Origin: an uncultured Allomuricauda sp.
Lineage (GTDB): Bacteria > Bacteroidota > Bacteroidia > Flavobacteriales > Flavobacteriaceae
Length of the DNA stretch: 44,103 bases
Assembly (NCBI RefSeq): GCF_947258355.1
Contig: NZ_CAMYIC010000030.1
Location: 1 to 44,103 of the forward strand
Direction: 5' to 3'
The notes beneath the pieces were generated by a model. It ran no database searches and was not told the DNA's origin. It saw only the letters and a program-made list of their open reading frames with translations. Below, one piece after another: positions 6,997 to 15,122 of this stretch (within the stretch, counting starts at the first letter, position 1; each line of letters opens with the position of its first letter). The position numbers and the translations under genes are program-made.

Positions 6997-8664
6997 TTAT
7001 TTTACGTTGATCAATCTACCTTTATCCATTCGAATTACTTGATTGCAGCGACTTAACCATTTTGGGTTTTCACTAACAACAATAAGGGCCCATCCGTTTG
7101 ATGGGTCTGCCAGGAAATCCATCATTCTTTCTGTTCCTTCATCGTCATATGGCTCCAGAGGATCTTTTAGAATCATAAGTTTGGGGCGGGTTACAATACT
7201 TCGAGCCAAGACAATCTTTCTTGAAATAAAATCTGGGATCTTTTTCCCTTCTGGATATAAAATGGTCTTGAGGCCATGCGGCTGTTCCTTAACGAATTCC
7301 GTTAGACTCACTTTTTCCAAGGCCCAGTATACATCCTCCATTGGAATATCTTTATTGCCAAAGGTAATGTTGTCCAATAAGGTTCCTTCAAAGGGGTACT
7401 CTTCGTTCAGGGAATGACCTAAATAAGAACGGTACTGACTCAACTTTATCCCTTGCATTGCCACATTGTTCACGTAAATCTTACCTGCATCGGGCTCTAG
7501 GATTCCAGCTATCATTCTAAGCAGTGTAGATCTTCCCGAGCCGCTCTTTCCTTGTAGCAACAGCTTGGTTTCGGGAGTGATCTTAAGCGAAACATTATCT
7601 ATTATTTTCTTCTCTAAACCTGGAACCTTATAAATAACATCCTCGAGTTCTACGGTTAAGCCTTCATTATCTTTAAACGGGGTTTCACCCGTTTGAGGCT
7701 CGATTTCCTTGTCCACGACCTGGCCCATTTTTTCCAAAGAGGTCAATAGATCATAAAACGTTTCGAGGCCTAAAATCAACTTTTCCACCGAACTGATTAC
7801 CAAAAGAATAATAATTTCCGCAGCTACAAACTGACCTATGTTCATTTGTTGCTCCAATACCAACAATCCCCCGATCAACAATAACCCAGCAGTTACCAAG
7901 ACCTTAAAGCCTATCATTTGAATAAACTGCAGTACCAGAACCTTAAAGTGATTTTCCCTTGCCTCCAAATAATCATCTACCAAGGCATCGTTTTTTTCCA
8001 ATGCATGGGAAGTTTTTCCCGAAAGCTTGAAACTGACTATGGATCGGGCAATTTCCTGTACCCAATGGGCTACTTTATACTTTATCTTGGATTCTTCCAA
8101 ACTGGTATCCAAGCCCCGTTGAGCTGTAAACTTGAATACGATATAGATAAGCAGGAGCAACAATAGTCCGTAAATAATAAAGAAAGGGTGGTAAAAAGAA
8201 AGCAACAACAGCCCAAACACTATTTGCAGCAATGCTGCAGGGAAATCGATTAGTATTTTGGATAGCGATTTTTGTACCGTAAGTGTATCAAAAAAACGAT
8301 TGGCAAGCTCTGGTGGGTAATAATATCTAAGCTCGCTCATCTTAATTTTTGGAAAGCGATAGGCGAACTCAAAAGAAGACCTTGTGAATATTTTCTGTTG
8401 CAAGTTTTCAATAATCCGTATCTGCATCAACTGGAGAACCCCAACAAAAGCAACACCCAGAGTAACCAATACCACCAATACGATCCAAGAGGTACTTACT
8501 CTAGCACCTTGTATAAGGTTGATAATAGCCTGTATTCCCAAAGGAAGGGACAGGTTTACCAAACCAGCGAAAATTGCGTAGTAAAATATTTGAAAAATGT
8601 CCTTTTTATCAAGGGTCAACAGACCCATTAATCGTTGCCAAGCGGTTAGTATGTTTTTAGCCAT
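6997..8664 (-). CDS. ABC exporter half-transporter with degenerate nucleotide-binding domain
   Basis: 555 aa from the ATG at 8664, which overlaps the TetR stop by 8 bp (a TTG at 8673 is the alternative). The N-terminal ~300 residues hold about six membrane segments typical of an ABC exporter; no C39 peptidase domain precedes them. The ATPase domain keeps its fold but not its chemistry. Walker A reads GKSGSGRST with Arg (about residue 378) for the invariant Lys. The Q-loop position is Asn. LSGGQ is replaced by IPDFI. Walker B ends LMILKDP, with Lys-Asp for Asp-Glu (about 500-501). The H-loop His is replaced (VVSENP, about 532). It may bind ATP weakly or work without hydrolysis, or it may need a partner encoded elsewhere. 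Confidence 0.85.
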   Translation of the reverse strand: MAKNILTAWQRLMGLLTLDKKDIFQIFYYAIFAGLVNLSLPLGIQAIINLIQGARVSTSWIVLVVLVTLGVAFVGVLQLMQIRIIENLQQKIFTRSSFEFAYRFPKIKMSELRYYYPPELANRFFDTLTVQKSLSKILIDFPAALLQIVFGLLLLSFYHPFFIIYGLLLLLLIYIVFKFTAQRGLDTSLEESKIKYKVAHWVQEIARSIVSFKLSGKTSHALEKNDALVDDYLEARENHFKVLVLQFIQMIGFKVLVTAGLLLIGGLLVLEQQMNIGQFVAAEIIILLVISSVEKLILGLETFYDLLTSLEKMGQVVDKEIEPQTGETPFKDNEGLTVELEDVIYKVPGLEKKIIDNVSLKITPETKLLLQGKSGSGRSTLLRMIAGILEPDAGKIYVNNVAMQGIKLSQYRSYLGHSLNEEYPFEGTLLDNITFGNKDIPMEDVYWALEKVSLTEFVKEQPHGLKTILYPEGKKIPDFISRKIVLARSIVTRPKLMILKDPLEPYDDEGTERMMDFLADPSNGWALIVVSENPKWLSRCNQVIRMDKGRLINVK

Positions 8665-9331
8665 TAAGTTCAAGGTTTAGTGTACGGAATATTAAATCCG
8701 TAAAAAATTGGGTTGGAGTTATTTTTCGGTTGCAATCGGTCAGCTTTGGAAAATGTTCCGCCAAAAAGTATTGGTGCAAGGAACCCTCCAAAATAGTGCT
8801 TGCCAAACTCAATGGATAAGGATAACTGTTATCCACCGCTTGGATCATTTTACTGATACGGCCCACTATTCTCTTACTAATTGTAAAGTATCCATCCTTG
8901 TTCTCTTGATCAACTTCTTTTACCAAGTAGGATTTAGAATACTCATTGATGATCAATTTATTTAAAACTACCTCGTTCACATGGGAAAAAGAGCTGTCTT
9001 CCTCAACATTTTGTGTAAGCACCTCGATAGCCTTCTTGAGTTTTTCCACTGGATCGGAAATACCGTTGGTGGCAAAAACCATACGGTACTCCATCCAACC
9101 CCAATACCATGAAGCTAAATAGAGCAATAGTTTATGCTTATTTTCAAAATACCGATAAATCGAACTCTCATTCGAGCGAATACGGGTACCAAGTTTTTTA
9201 AACGTAAAGCATTCGAAACCAATTTCATCAATCAACAAAATGCTATGCTCTACGATTTTTCTTCCCAAATCTGAAGATTCCGGGTCTTTCACGTAGAGTT
9301 TGCCATTCATTTCCAATTTCACGGATTTCAT
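8657..9331 (-). CDS. TetR-family transcriptional regulator
   Basis: 225 aa. The first ~60 residues form the TetR DNA-binding domain: GFECFTFKKLGTRI is the second helix region and SNESSIYRYFENKHKLL the recognition helix and its follow-on. The ligand-binding C-terminal part is unlike any family I can name. The start is set at the ATG at 9331 because a promoter -7 box lies at 9378-9371, inside the reading frame that could begin at 9394. ATGs at 9343 and 9310 are alternatives. It is the first gene of the export operon, so it probably controls the ABC-HlyD-TolC genes together with itself. Confidence 0.85.
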   Translation of the reverse strand: MKSVKLEMNGKLYVKDPESSDLGRKIVEHSILLIDEIGFECFTFKKLGTRIRSNESSIYRYFENKHKLLLYLASWYWGWMEYRMVFATNGISDPVEKLKKAIEVLTQNVEEDSSFSHVNEVVLNKLIINEYSKSYLVKEVDQENKDGYFTISKRIVGRISKMIQAVDNSYPYPLSLASTILEGSLHQYFLAEHFPKLTDCNRKITPTQFFTDLIFRTLNLELNG

Positions 9332-9370
9332 TAAAATATCCATTCCATCCAATTTTAAAACAACTTCTCG

Positions 9371-9391
9371 CAAATATAATAGTAATACTAT
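9371..9391 (-). promoter_or_regulatory. Promoter and probable TetR operator
   Basis: A perfect -7 box TATATTTG (9378-9371) is flanked directly upstream by the palindrome ATAGTA-A-TACTAT (9379-9391). A repressor bound there would cover the promoter spacer. Position next to a TetR gene suggests autoregulation. The operator role is inference, the box and palindrome are seen. Confidence 0.55.
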
Positions 9392-9438
9392 CATACTCTA
9401 ATACTTTAACTTTCACTTAACGGTTTCCCATTTTACCT

Positions 9439-9446
9439 TACTTTTG
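9439..9446 (+). promoter_or_regulatory. Promoter -7 box for tag
   Basis: TACTTTTG, a perfect TAnnTTTG match 17 bp before the tag start codon. No TTG at normal spacing. A TAACGGTT direct repeat flanks it (9418-9425 and 9456-9463), of unknown meaning. Confidence 0.5.
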
Positions 9447-9463
9447 ATGAAAACCTAACGGTT

Positions 9464-10027
9464 ATGCAAAAACATAGATGTGGATGGTGTTTAGGAGACC
9501 CTCTTTATGAAGCTTATCATGACGAGGAATGGGGAGTTCCTGTCAAAGATGATGAAACCCTCTTTGAATTCTTGATTTTGGAGACCTTTCAGGCAGGTTT
9601 GAGTTGGATCACAGTATTGAGAAAACGCGAAAATTTCCGGAAAGCTTTTGATCAATTTAACTATAAAAAAATTGCCGCTTATGATCAAACAAAGATTGAT
9701 GCCCTGTTACAGGATCCCGGAATTATCCGAAATAAGTTAAAGGTAAACGCCACAGTCTCCAATGCAAATGCATTTATGGAGGTTCAAAAAGAATTTGGTA
9801 GTTTCAGCAGTTATATCTGGGGTTTTGTGAATGGTGAACCTATTAAAAACAAGTGGAAAAACTATAAGGATGCTCCTGCAACAACCGAATTATCGGACGC
9901 CATTAGCAAGGATTTAAAAAAGCGTGGCTTCAAGTTTGTGGGCAGTACGGTAATTTATGCCCATATGCAGGCCACGGGCATGGTGAACGACCACGAAGTA
10001 AACTGTTTTAGATACCATGAGGTTTAA
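9464..10027 (+). CDS. tag: DNA-3-methyladenine glycosylase I
   Basis: 187 aa, the usual length. Tag removes 3-methyladenine from alkylated DNA and starts base-excision repair. The N terminus CGWCLGDPLYEAYHDEEWG and the tail with VNDHEVNCF carry the Cys, His, His and Cys residues that bind the structural zinc in this family. The helix-hairpin-helix glycosylase core and the FLILETFQAGLSW stretch are present. It is first in a three-gene run: the next gene starts 11 bp before its stop. The two downstream secreted proteins have no obvious link to DNA repair. Confidence 0.95.
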   Translation: MQKHRCGWCLGDPLYEAYHDEEWGVPVKDDETLFEFLILETFQAGLSWITVLRKRENFRKAFDQFNYKKIAAYDQTKIDALLQDPGIIRNKLKVNATVSNANAFMEVQKEFGSFSSYIWGFVNGEPIKNKWKNYKDAPATTELSDAISKDLKKRGFKFVGSTVIYAHMQATGMVNDHEVNCFRYHEV

Positions 10028-10598
10028 ATATATCTTCTTTTTATTATTCGGATTCGCGCAAATCACATACGCGCAGAACAAATATGAACGGGAATCAAGA
10101 ATAGACAAAGATGATTTCCCCAGCAGTTCTTTTGTCTTGATCGAAGATTATTTGGAAGATGCCAAACGTATACGCTTTTATCAGGAAACGGACAGTATTA
10201 AAAAAAGTTACGAAGCCAAGTTTAAAAAAGGCCGATTGCATTACAGTGTTGAGTTCAACGAAAATGGAAAATTGGAAGATGTAGAGTTCAAAATAAAGGA
10301 AAGGGACATCCCGAATGACACCTGGAGCACCATCCAGTTTTATTTGAACGAGAACCACGCCAAGTGCCGCGTAAAAAAAATACAGCAACAATACCCTGTT
10401 CAAAAAGAGCAGTCCGTTGAGAAAACCTTGCACAACGCTTTTCAAAACCTGATTTTGCCCGAAGTAAATTACGAACTGGTCTTTTCTGCCAAAGAAAGTA
10501 ACGGCTTCCAGGAATACGAAGCGCTGTTCGATTCCGAAGGACAACTGATACGAATACGTAAATCTTTCCCGCCAAGCTATGACCATGTCCTTTACTAA
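10017..10598 (+). CDS. Secreted protein of unknown function (PepSY-like)
   Basis: 193 aa. A signal peptide (KYIFFLLFGFAQITYAQ) is followed by a domain with repeated beta-strand patterns such as LHYSVEFNENGKLEDVEFK and YEALFDSEGQLIRIRKSF, in which a short strand, Asn/Asp-Gly turn and strand recur. This is the look of PepSY-like or beta-lactamase-inhibitor-like small domains of Bacteroidota, but no firm family can be named. The start overlaps tag by 11 bp and the end overlaps the next gene by 20 bp. Probably periplasmic. Confidence 0.6.
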   Translation: MRFKYIFFLLFGFAQITYAQNKYERESRIDKDDFPSSSFVLIEDYLEDAKRIRFYQETDSIKKSYEAKFKKGRLHYSVEFNENGKLEDVEFKIKERDIPNDTWSTIQFYLNENHAKCRVKKIQQQYPVQKEQSVEKTLHNAFQNLILPEVNYELVFSAKESNGFQEYEALFDSEGQLIRIRKSFPPSYDHVLY

Positions 10599-11268
10599 GT
10601 GGTTTTTCCTCTTTGTTTTTTTATGGTTGATGGATTCCATGCAGGGCCAAGAAAACCTTACGGGGTATTGGCAACCACAATTTGCCGTAAGCTATAAGGT
10701 AGTAGGCTCTTATTCCCATAATTTTTCAGTTGCCAACCGAAACTACATTTTTGATGATGGGGAATTCACTTTAAAAGGAAGACAAGTGGATATGGCCCAT
10801 TTTTCCCAGTTGAAGATAAGGGACAACCAAAGTATCGCTTTGGGTGTTCAATATAGGTTCAGAAACAATTTCGAGGACAAAGAGAACGAACTCCGCCTTA
10901 CCCAACAATATAATATTACCAACAAACCGTTCGCTGTGCGTTTTGGGCACCGATTGCGAAGTGAGCAACGCATCACCAACTCACTGACCACTCATAGGTT
11001 CCGTTATCGTTTTGCCATGGACTTTCCTTTGGTCGGGGAAAAACTGGACCCTGGAGAACCTTACTTTGTAGGAAGCTTTGAAAACCTTTTGAGCGTTGCA
11101 AAACACAAAGACCCACAATATGATACCCGCGTGTCCGGCCAAGTAGGCTGGCAATTGAACGGTGGTATTAAATTTCAGATGGGCGTGGAATATAGAATCG
11201 AGGATTATAGCTCTCGTCTACCACAAAATGTTTTGTTTCTATTGACGAGTGTTCAACTGTCCTTGTAA
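10579..11268 (+). CDS. DUF2490 family outer-membrane protein
   Basis: 229 aa. A signal peptide ends near MQGQ, after which the sequence alternates polar and hydrophobic residues over many short strands, ending in a hydrophobic strand (TSVQLSL) with a terminal Leu. This is the pattern of a small beta-barrel. Motifs such as LRLTQQYNI, FRYRFAMDFPL and GVEYRIEDY match DUF2490, a putative outer-membrane barrel of unknown role. An ATG two codons later (10585) is an alternative start. The 3' end overlaps aat on the other strand by 30 bp. Confidence 0.75.
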   Translation: MTMSFTKWFFLFVFLWLMDSMQGQENLTGYWQPQFAVSYKVVGSYSHNFSVANRNYIFDDGEFTLKGRQVDMAHFSQLKIRDNQSIALGVQYRFRNNFEDKENELRLTQQYNITNKPFAVRFGHRLRSEQRITNSLTTHRFRYRFAMDFPLVGEKLDPGEPYFVGSFENLLSVAKHKDPQYDTRVSGQVGWQLNGGIKFQMGVEYRIEDYSSRLPQNVLFLLTSVQLSL

Positions 11269-11913
11269 AATTTTCACGAACTCCTTTCTAGGAATCAATT
11301 CGGCCCCCAAACTCTCCAGGTGCTCAGTGTACACTTGACAATCAATAATTCGATAACCCTTTTCTCCCAATTCCTGCGCCATTTTTATAAAGGCATACTT
11401 GGAAGCATTTGGTCTCAGACTAAACATACTCTCACCGCAGAACACATGCCCAAGATCAACACCGTAGAGTCCTCCTACCAACTGTTCATCTTCCCAAACC
11501 TCAAAAGATTTGGCATGTCCCTTTTTATAAAGATTCATATAGGCGGTTTTCATTTCGGGAGTGATCCATGTACCATCTTGACCTTTGCGTTCTATTTGGG
11601 CACAATAGTCCATCACCTGTTCAAAACACTTATTTTGGGTAAGGTTAAAAGAGCCTTCTCGAATTACTTTGCGCATGCTTTTGGATACTTTTACCTTTGC
11701 TGGAAAAAGCACCATTCTGGGGTCCGGTGTCCACCATAAAATAAGGGAGTCATCATTGAACCAAGGAAAAATCCCGTTTTTATAGGCCAGCAATAACCTC
11801 TCGGGCGACAGGTCACCTCCAACGGCAAGTAGTCCATCTTCACTAGCGGTATCAACAGGGGGAAACTCCAACCTCTTGTTCAAAAAATGTAAAGGCGTAT
11901 TTTCCACGAGCAA
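11239..11913 (-). CDS. aat: Leucyl/phenylalanyl-tRNA--protein transferase
   Basis: 224 aa. Aat adds Leu or Phe from tRNA to proteins with N-terminal Arg or Lys, marking them for ClpAP degradation (N-degron pathway). Family marks are clear: DGLLAVGGDLSPERLLLAYKNGIFPWF, WWTPDPRMVLFP, the SFEVWEDEQLVGGLYGVDLG block, and GESMFS. The start is not ATG: TTG at 11913 or GTG at 11907 are the options, and either gives the usual short lead into FPPVD. The gene converges on DUF2490 with a 30-bp overlap. It is alone on this strand and I see no good promoter for it. Confidence 0.94.
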   Translation of the reverse strand: MLVENTPLHFLNKRLEFPPVDTASEDGLLAVGGDLSPERLLLAYKNGIFPWFNDDSLILWWTPDPRMVLFPAKVKVSKSMRKVIREGSFNLTQNKCFEQVMDYCAQIERKGQDGTWITPEMKTAYMNLYKKGHAKSFEVWEDEQLVGGLYGVDLGHVFCGESMFSLRPNASKYAFIKMAQELGEKGYRIIDCQVYTEHLESLGAELIPRKEFVKILQGQLNTRQ

Positions 11914-12005
11914 TTTTTTCTAAAAATACAAATCACCCAAAAAACAAGAAAATCCAAACCAAGGTTCAGATTTTCACAGTTGATGCATTAAATACGGTTT
12001 TTTGA

Positions 12006-12383
12006 TTAGAACGGTAAATCATCATGATCTTCCTCGTTCAAATCATCCGCAGGCTCAAAGGCTTCCATAGGAGGAACAGGAGGCATATTGTCCGCACTTT
12101 GTTCCTGTTGTAGGTTTTCAATTCGCCAACCTTGAATGGAGTTGAAATACTTGGTCTCGCCCTGAGGGTTTACCCACTCCCTACCTCTTAAGTTGATACT
12201 GATTTTCACCATTTGACCAACACTATAGTTGTTTAGCAGATCGCATTTATCCTGTACGAACTCAACCAATATGTGTTGTGGATATTGCTCCTCGGTTGTA
12301 ACGACCATCTCTCTTTTTCTGAAACCATTGTTACCATACGTTTTGGTTTCATCTATCATTTTGATTCTTCCCTGAACTTCCAT
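12006..12383 (-). CDS. DUF3127 protein with SSB-like C-terminal tip
   Basis: 125 aa. The first ~95 residues are a compact beta-rich domain (VQGRIKMIDETKTYG, FRKREMVVTT, VKISINLRGREW) of the DUF3127 family, which looks like an OB fold. A Pro-rich linker follows, and the last residues are acidic and end DDLPF. The ssb product in this window ends DDDLPF, the tip that recruits DNA-repair and replication proteins. This suggests a nucleic-acid-binding protein that uses the same partners, which is inference. It has its own promoter with TACTTTTG at 12416-12409. Confidence 0.8.
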   Translation of the reverse strand: MEVQGRIKMIDETKTYGNNGFRKREMVVTTEEQYPQHILVEFVQDKCDLLNNYSVGQMVKISINLRGREWVNPQGETKYFNSIQGWRIENLQQEQSADNMPPVPPMEAFEPADDLNEEDHDDLPF

Positions 12384-12408
12384 GCAATGTTAATTTTTGT
12401 TGAAAATT

Positions 12409-12416
12409 CAAAAGTA
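12409..12416 (-). promoter_or_regulatory. Promoter -7 box for the DUF3127 gene
   Basis: TACTTTTG on the minus strand, 25 bp before the start codon, is a perfect TAnnTTTG match. No TTG at the usual distance. Confidence 0.5.
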
Positions 12417-12506
12417 CATAAAATGAATTCCAATGGCAGCCGTTATTTTAACGAACTATCAACATGTTTTCCATTTACCTATCTTTAAAAAAGAATTCAA
12501 CCACCA

Positions 12507-13658
12507 ATGAACTTTAGTCCTAAAAGGAAAACATCCAATATTATAATGCTCATCTCAGCATTTATCATTGTGAGCCTTATTCTATGGAACACCAATAGTT
12601 TTTTTAAAAAATTCAAAGAAGAAGAGCGCTTAAAAATGGAAATATGGGCCACCGCCCAATTGGAGCTCGTCCAATCCTCCGTTGACCAAGAACTGGGTAA
12701 CTTGACCTTAAAGGTACTTGGAAACAATACCTCTACCCCTATGATCCTAGTAAATGAAGAGGGGTCTTATAAAACTCACAATATTCCGGAAGATAAAGTA
12801 GCGGACAGTGCATATATTCAAAAAAAGATTGCACAATTTAAAAGTGAAAACCTACCCATAGAAATCATACAGGAAGATGAATTATTGGAAACACTGTATT
12901 ATGGCAACTCCGAGGTTTTGAATAAATTAAAGTATTACCCCTTGGCATTACTGTTGATCATTTTCTTGTTCGGCGCGGTCATCTTCTTCTTCTTTAGAAC
13001 CAACAAAGCATCGGAACAAAACAAACTTTGGGCGGGCATGGCCAAGGAAACGGCGCATCAAATAGGTACACCGCTCACTTCTCTCCTAGGTTGGAACGAA
13101 CTGTTGAAATCCGAAGACATTAATCCGGAAGTTACCCAAGAAATTGCAAAGGACATTGACCGATTGGAAACTATAACCGAGCGTTTTTCCAAAATTGGTT
13201 CCATACCGGAGTTACGGGAACATGATATTGTTTCGGAAACCAAGAAAGCCTATGATTACCTAAAGCAACGCAGTTCCAAATTAGTACATTTTTCTTTCAG
13301 TTCCAATGTCGATGAGGCACCTGTTTTGATGAATCCCCCTTTATATAATTGGAGTATAGAGAACCTTGTAAAAAATGGTATAGATGCCATGAAAGGAAAG
13401 GGAAACATTGGGATTCAGATTGAAAAAAAGGGTCAGAGTATCAATATCCTGGTTTCTGATACGGGCCACGGTATTCCCAAAAGCGACTTCCAGAACATTT
13501 TTAACCCCGGGGTAACTTCCAAGCAAAGGGGCTGGGGATTAGGTCTTTCGTTGGTAAAAAGAATTGTTGAAGAATACCATAAAGGAAAAATTAAAGTATT
13601 TTCGTCCAGTAAAGAAGGAACTATCATGCAAATTTCCCTACGAGCAAATGAAAATTGA
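12507..13658 (+). CDS. Membrane sensor histidine kinase
   Basis: 383 aa. Two membrane segments (about residues 11-30 and 146-166) frame a periplasmic sensor region of about 110 residues. The cytoplasmic part has the phospho-acceptor motif ETAHQIGTPLTSLLGW (His 184), the N box NLVKNGIDAM, the G1 box VSDTGHGIP and the G2 box GWGLGLSLVKRI. There is no obvious HAMP or PAS domain. No response regulator gene adjoins it, so the partner must be elsewhere. A small zinc-ribbon membrane protein begins 3 bp after its stop and is probably cotranscribed. Confidence 0.9.
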   Translation: MNFSPKRKTSNIIMLISAFIIVSLILWNTNSFFKKFKEEERLKMEIWATAQLELVQSSVDQELGNLTLKVLGNNTSTPMILVNEEGSYKTHNIPEDKVADSAYIQKKIAQFKSENLPIEIIQEDELLETLYYGNSEVLNKLKYYPLALLLIIFLFGAVIFFFFRTNKASEQNKLWAGMAKETAHQIGTPLTSLLGWNELLKSEDINPEVTQEIAKDIDRLETITERFSKIGSIPELREHDIVSETKKAYDYLKQRSSKLVHFSFSSNVDEAPVLMNPPLYNWSIENLVKNGIDAMKGKGNIGIQIEKKGQSINILVSDTGHGIPKSDFQNIFNPGVTSKQRGWGLGLSLVKRIVEEYHKGKIKVFSSSKEGTIMQISLRANEN

Positions 13659-13661
13659 ACT

Positions 13662-14006
13662 ATGGCCAAGGAAAAACAACTTGTAATACAAGAAGCTGAT
13701 ATCACCAATAACTGCCCCGAATGTTTTAATCAGGAACTTAAAATTACATTTTACCAAAAACACACTTTCAACGCACTTTACCACAGAACAACGGGTGTGG
13801 TAACCAATGAGATTAAATGCAAAAAATGCAACTCGGTTATTTATCCAGTTAACTGGACTCCGGATATTGAGCGCGTTTATGACTACTATAACAAATTGGT
13901 GAAACCAGATAGGCCCTCCGTTCGGTTCACCATGCTGTTTTTTATCATTTTAATTCTAATGTTGTGCCTAGCGGCTGCAGGTGTCTACTTCTATCTGGAA
14001 AGTTAA
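13662..14006 (+). CDS. Zinc-ribbon protein with C-terminal membrane anchor
   Basis: 114 aa. Two Cys pairs, CPEC (near residue 19) and CKKC (near residue 52), about 30 residues apart, look like a small zinc ribbon. One strongly hydrophobic segment near the C terminus (LFFIILILMLCLAAAGVYFYL) would anchor it with the ribbon on the cytoplasmic side. I do not recognise a named family. It starts 3 bp after the histidine kinase gene, so it may work with the kinase. Its stop overlaps the HIT gene on the other strand by 4 bp. Confidence 0.7.
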   Translation: MAKEKQLVIQEADITNNCPECFNQELKITFYQKHTFNALYHRTTGVVTNEIKCKKCNSVIYPVNWTPDIERVYDYYNKLVKPDRPSVRFTMLFFIILILMLCLAAAGVYFYLES

Positions 14007-14392
14007 AGTTTAGACTTAATGGCTTCGGCCACGGCTTCAAATTCTTCCTTTGTCAGTTCTTCCTTGTGCTGAAAAGTTGCGCTGGCCATACTTTGAAGTG
14101 GTATAAGGTGTACATGCACATGGGGCACTTCCAATCCAATTACCGACATTCCCACCCGCTTGCAAGGAACAGCTTTTTCTATGGCAAGACCAACCTTTCT
14201 GGAAAAGGCCATCAATTTCATATACGCTTCTTCATCAAGGTCCATAATCTTGTCCACCTCCTTCTTGGGAACACACAGGGTATGTCCCTTTGAATTAGGA
14301 TTAATATCTAAAAATGCAAAATTATCATCATCCTCCGCAATTTTATAGGAAGGTATTTCACCATTAATGATTTTTGTGAAGATACTGGCCAT
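14003..14392 (-). CDS. HIT-family hydrolase
   Basis: 129 aa. Proteins of this type (HinT-like) hydrolyse nucleoside phosphoramidates and related adenosine derivatives. The active-site motif HVHVHLIP is at about residues 91-98, and the N terminus ASIFTKIINGEIPSYKI is typical. A further conserved block is FLDINPNSKGHTLCVPK. It lies downstream of greA on the same strand, but a strong terminator between them (14411-14437) suggests separate or reduced transcription. The substrate in the cell is not known. Confidence 0.93.
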   Translation of the reverse strand: MASIFTKIINGEIPSYKIAEDDDNFAFLDINPNSKGHTLCVPKKEVDKIMDLDEEAYMKLMAFSRKVGLAIEKAVPCKRVGMSVIGLEVPHVHVHLIPLQSMASATFQHKEELTKEEFEAVAEAIKSKL

Positions 14393-14410
14393 TTTGATTC
14401 GGTTTTAAAA

Positions 14411-14437
14411 TAAAAAATCCCGTCTTTCAACGGGATT
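14411..14437 (-). terminator. Terminator after greA
   Basis: On the minus strand, AATCCCGT and ACGGGATT pair around a short loop and are followed by TTTTTTATTTT. A textbook intrinsic terminator 24 bp after the greA stop. Confidence 0.85.
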
Positions 14438-14460
14438 AAATATAACCAATTTAGTTACTG

Positions 14461-14937
14461 TTACTCACGTGTAATCTCTAAAATTTCAAATTTCAGGGTT
14501 CCGTTGGGCACCTTGATCTCGGCCACATCACCTACCTCTTTTCCTAACAATCCCTTACCAATAGGAGATGTTACGGAAATCTTACCCGTTTTAAGGTCCG
14601 CCTCACTTTCGGCCACCAAGGTATACTTCATTTCCATACCATTGGCCTGGTTTTTCAGTTTAACTGTGGAAAGCACCAAGATTTTGGAGGTGTCCAATTG
14701 GGACTCATCTATCAAACGGGCATTGGCCAAGGTTTCCTCCATTTTGGAAATCTTCATTTCCAAAAGACCCTGGGCTTCTTTGGCTGCATCATATTCTGCA
14801 TTCTCGGAAAGATCTCCTTTGTCCCTCGCCTCGGCAATAGCCTGAGACGCTTTGGGGCGTTCCACATCTTTTAAGTGGTTCAGTTCGTCCCTCAACTTCT
14901 TTAATCCTTCGGGTGTATAGTATGAAACTTTGCTCAT
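14461..14937 (-). CDS. greA: Transcription elongation factor GreA
   Basis: 158 aa, the family length. GreA enters the RNA polymerase secondary channel and triggers cleavage of backtracked transcripts. The N-terminal coiled coil has the tip motif ARDKGDLSENAEYDAAKE, whose acidic residues promote cleavage. The C-terminal domain holds SPIGKGLLGKEVGD. The start at ATG 14937 gives the normal N terminus (MSKVSYYTPEGLKKL); the in-frame extension to 15024 has no family resemblance. A -7 box at 15074-15067 lies upstream. Confidence 0.97.
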   Translation of the reverse strand: MSKVSYYTPEGLKKLRDELNHLKDVERPKASQAIAEARDKGDLSENAEYDAAKEAQGLLEMKISKMEETLANARLIDESQLDTSKILVLSTVKLKNQANGMEMKYTLVAESEADLKTGKISVTSPIGKGLLGKEVGDVAEIKVPNGTLKFEILEITRE

Positions 14938-15045
14938 ATCTTTAATTTTTAATACAAAGAGGCATTGAAGAAAATTAAAAATTTCCCCAATGTACTCTAC
15001 TCTACAAATACAAAAAATCCTCAACGATACCCATGACCTGCACGG

Positions 15046-15074
15046 TATTTTTGCGAGGATTTAACGCAAATATA
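15046..15074. promoter_or_regulatory. Back-to-back promoter boxes between greA and the Rieske-like gene
   Basis: TATTTTTG on the plus strand (15046-15053) and TATATTTG on the minus strand (15074-15067) are both perfect -7 matches and face away from each other's genes, so the divergent transcripts would overlap. The plus box would drive the lipoprotein at 15123 and the minus box greA. Neither has a TTG at standard spacing. Confidence 0.5.
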
Positions 15075-15122
15075 GGCAAATTTTCATCAACTTTGTTTAA
15101 GAAACGTTTTCAAACATTGACT

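Noticed and set aside
9418..9463. TAACGGTT direct repeats around the tag promoter as a regulator site
   Set aside because: Only two 8-bp copies 38 bp apart, not in helical phase; no supporting context.
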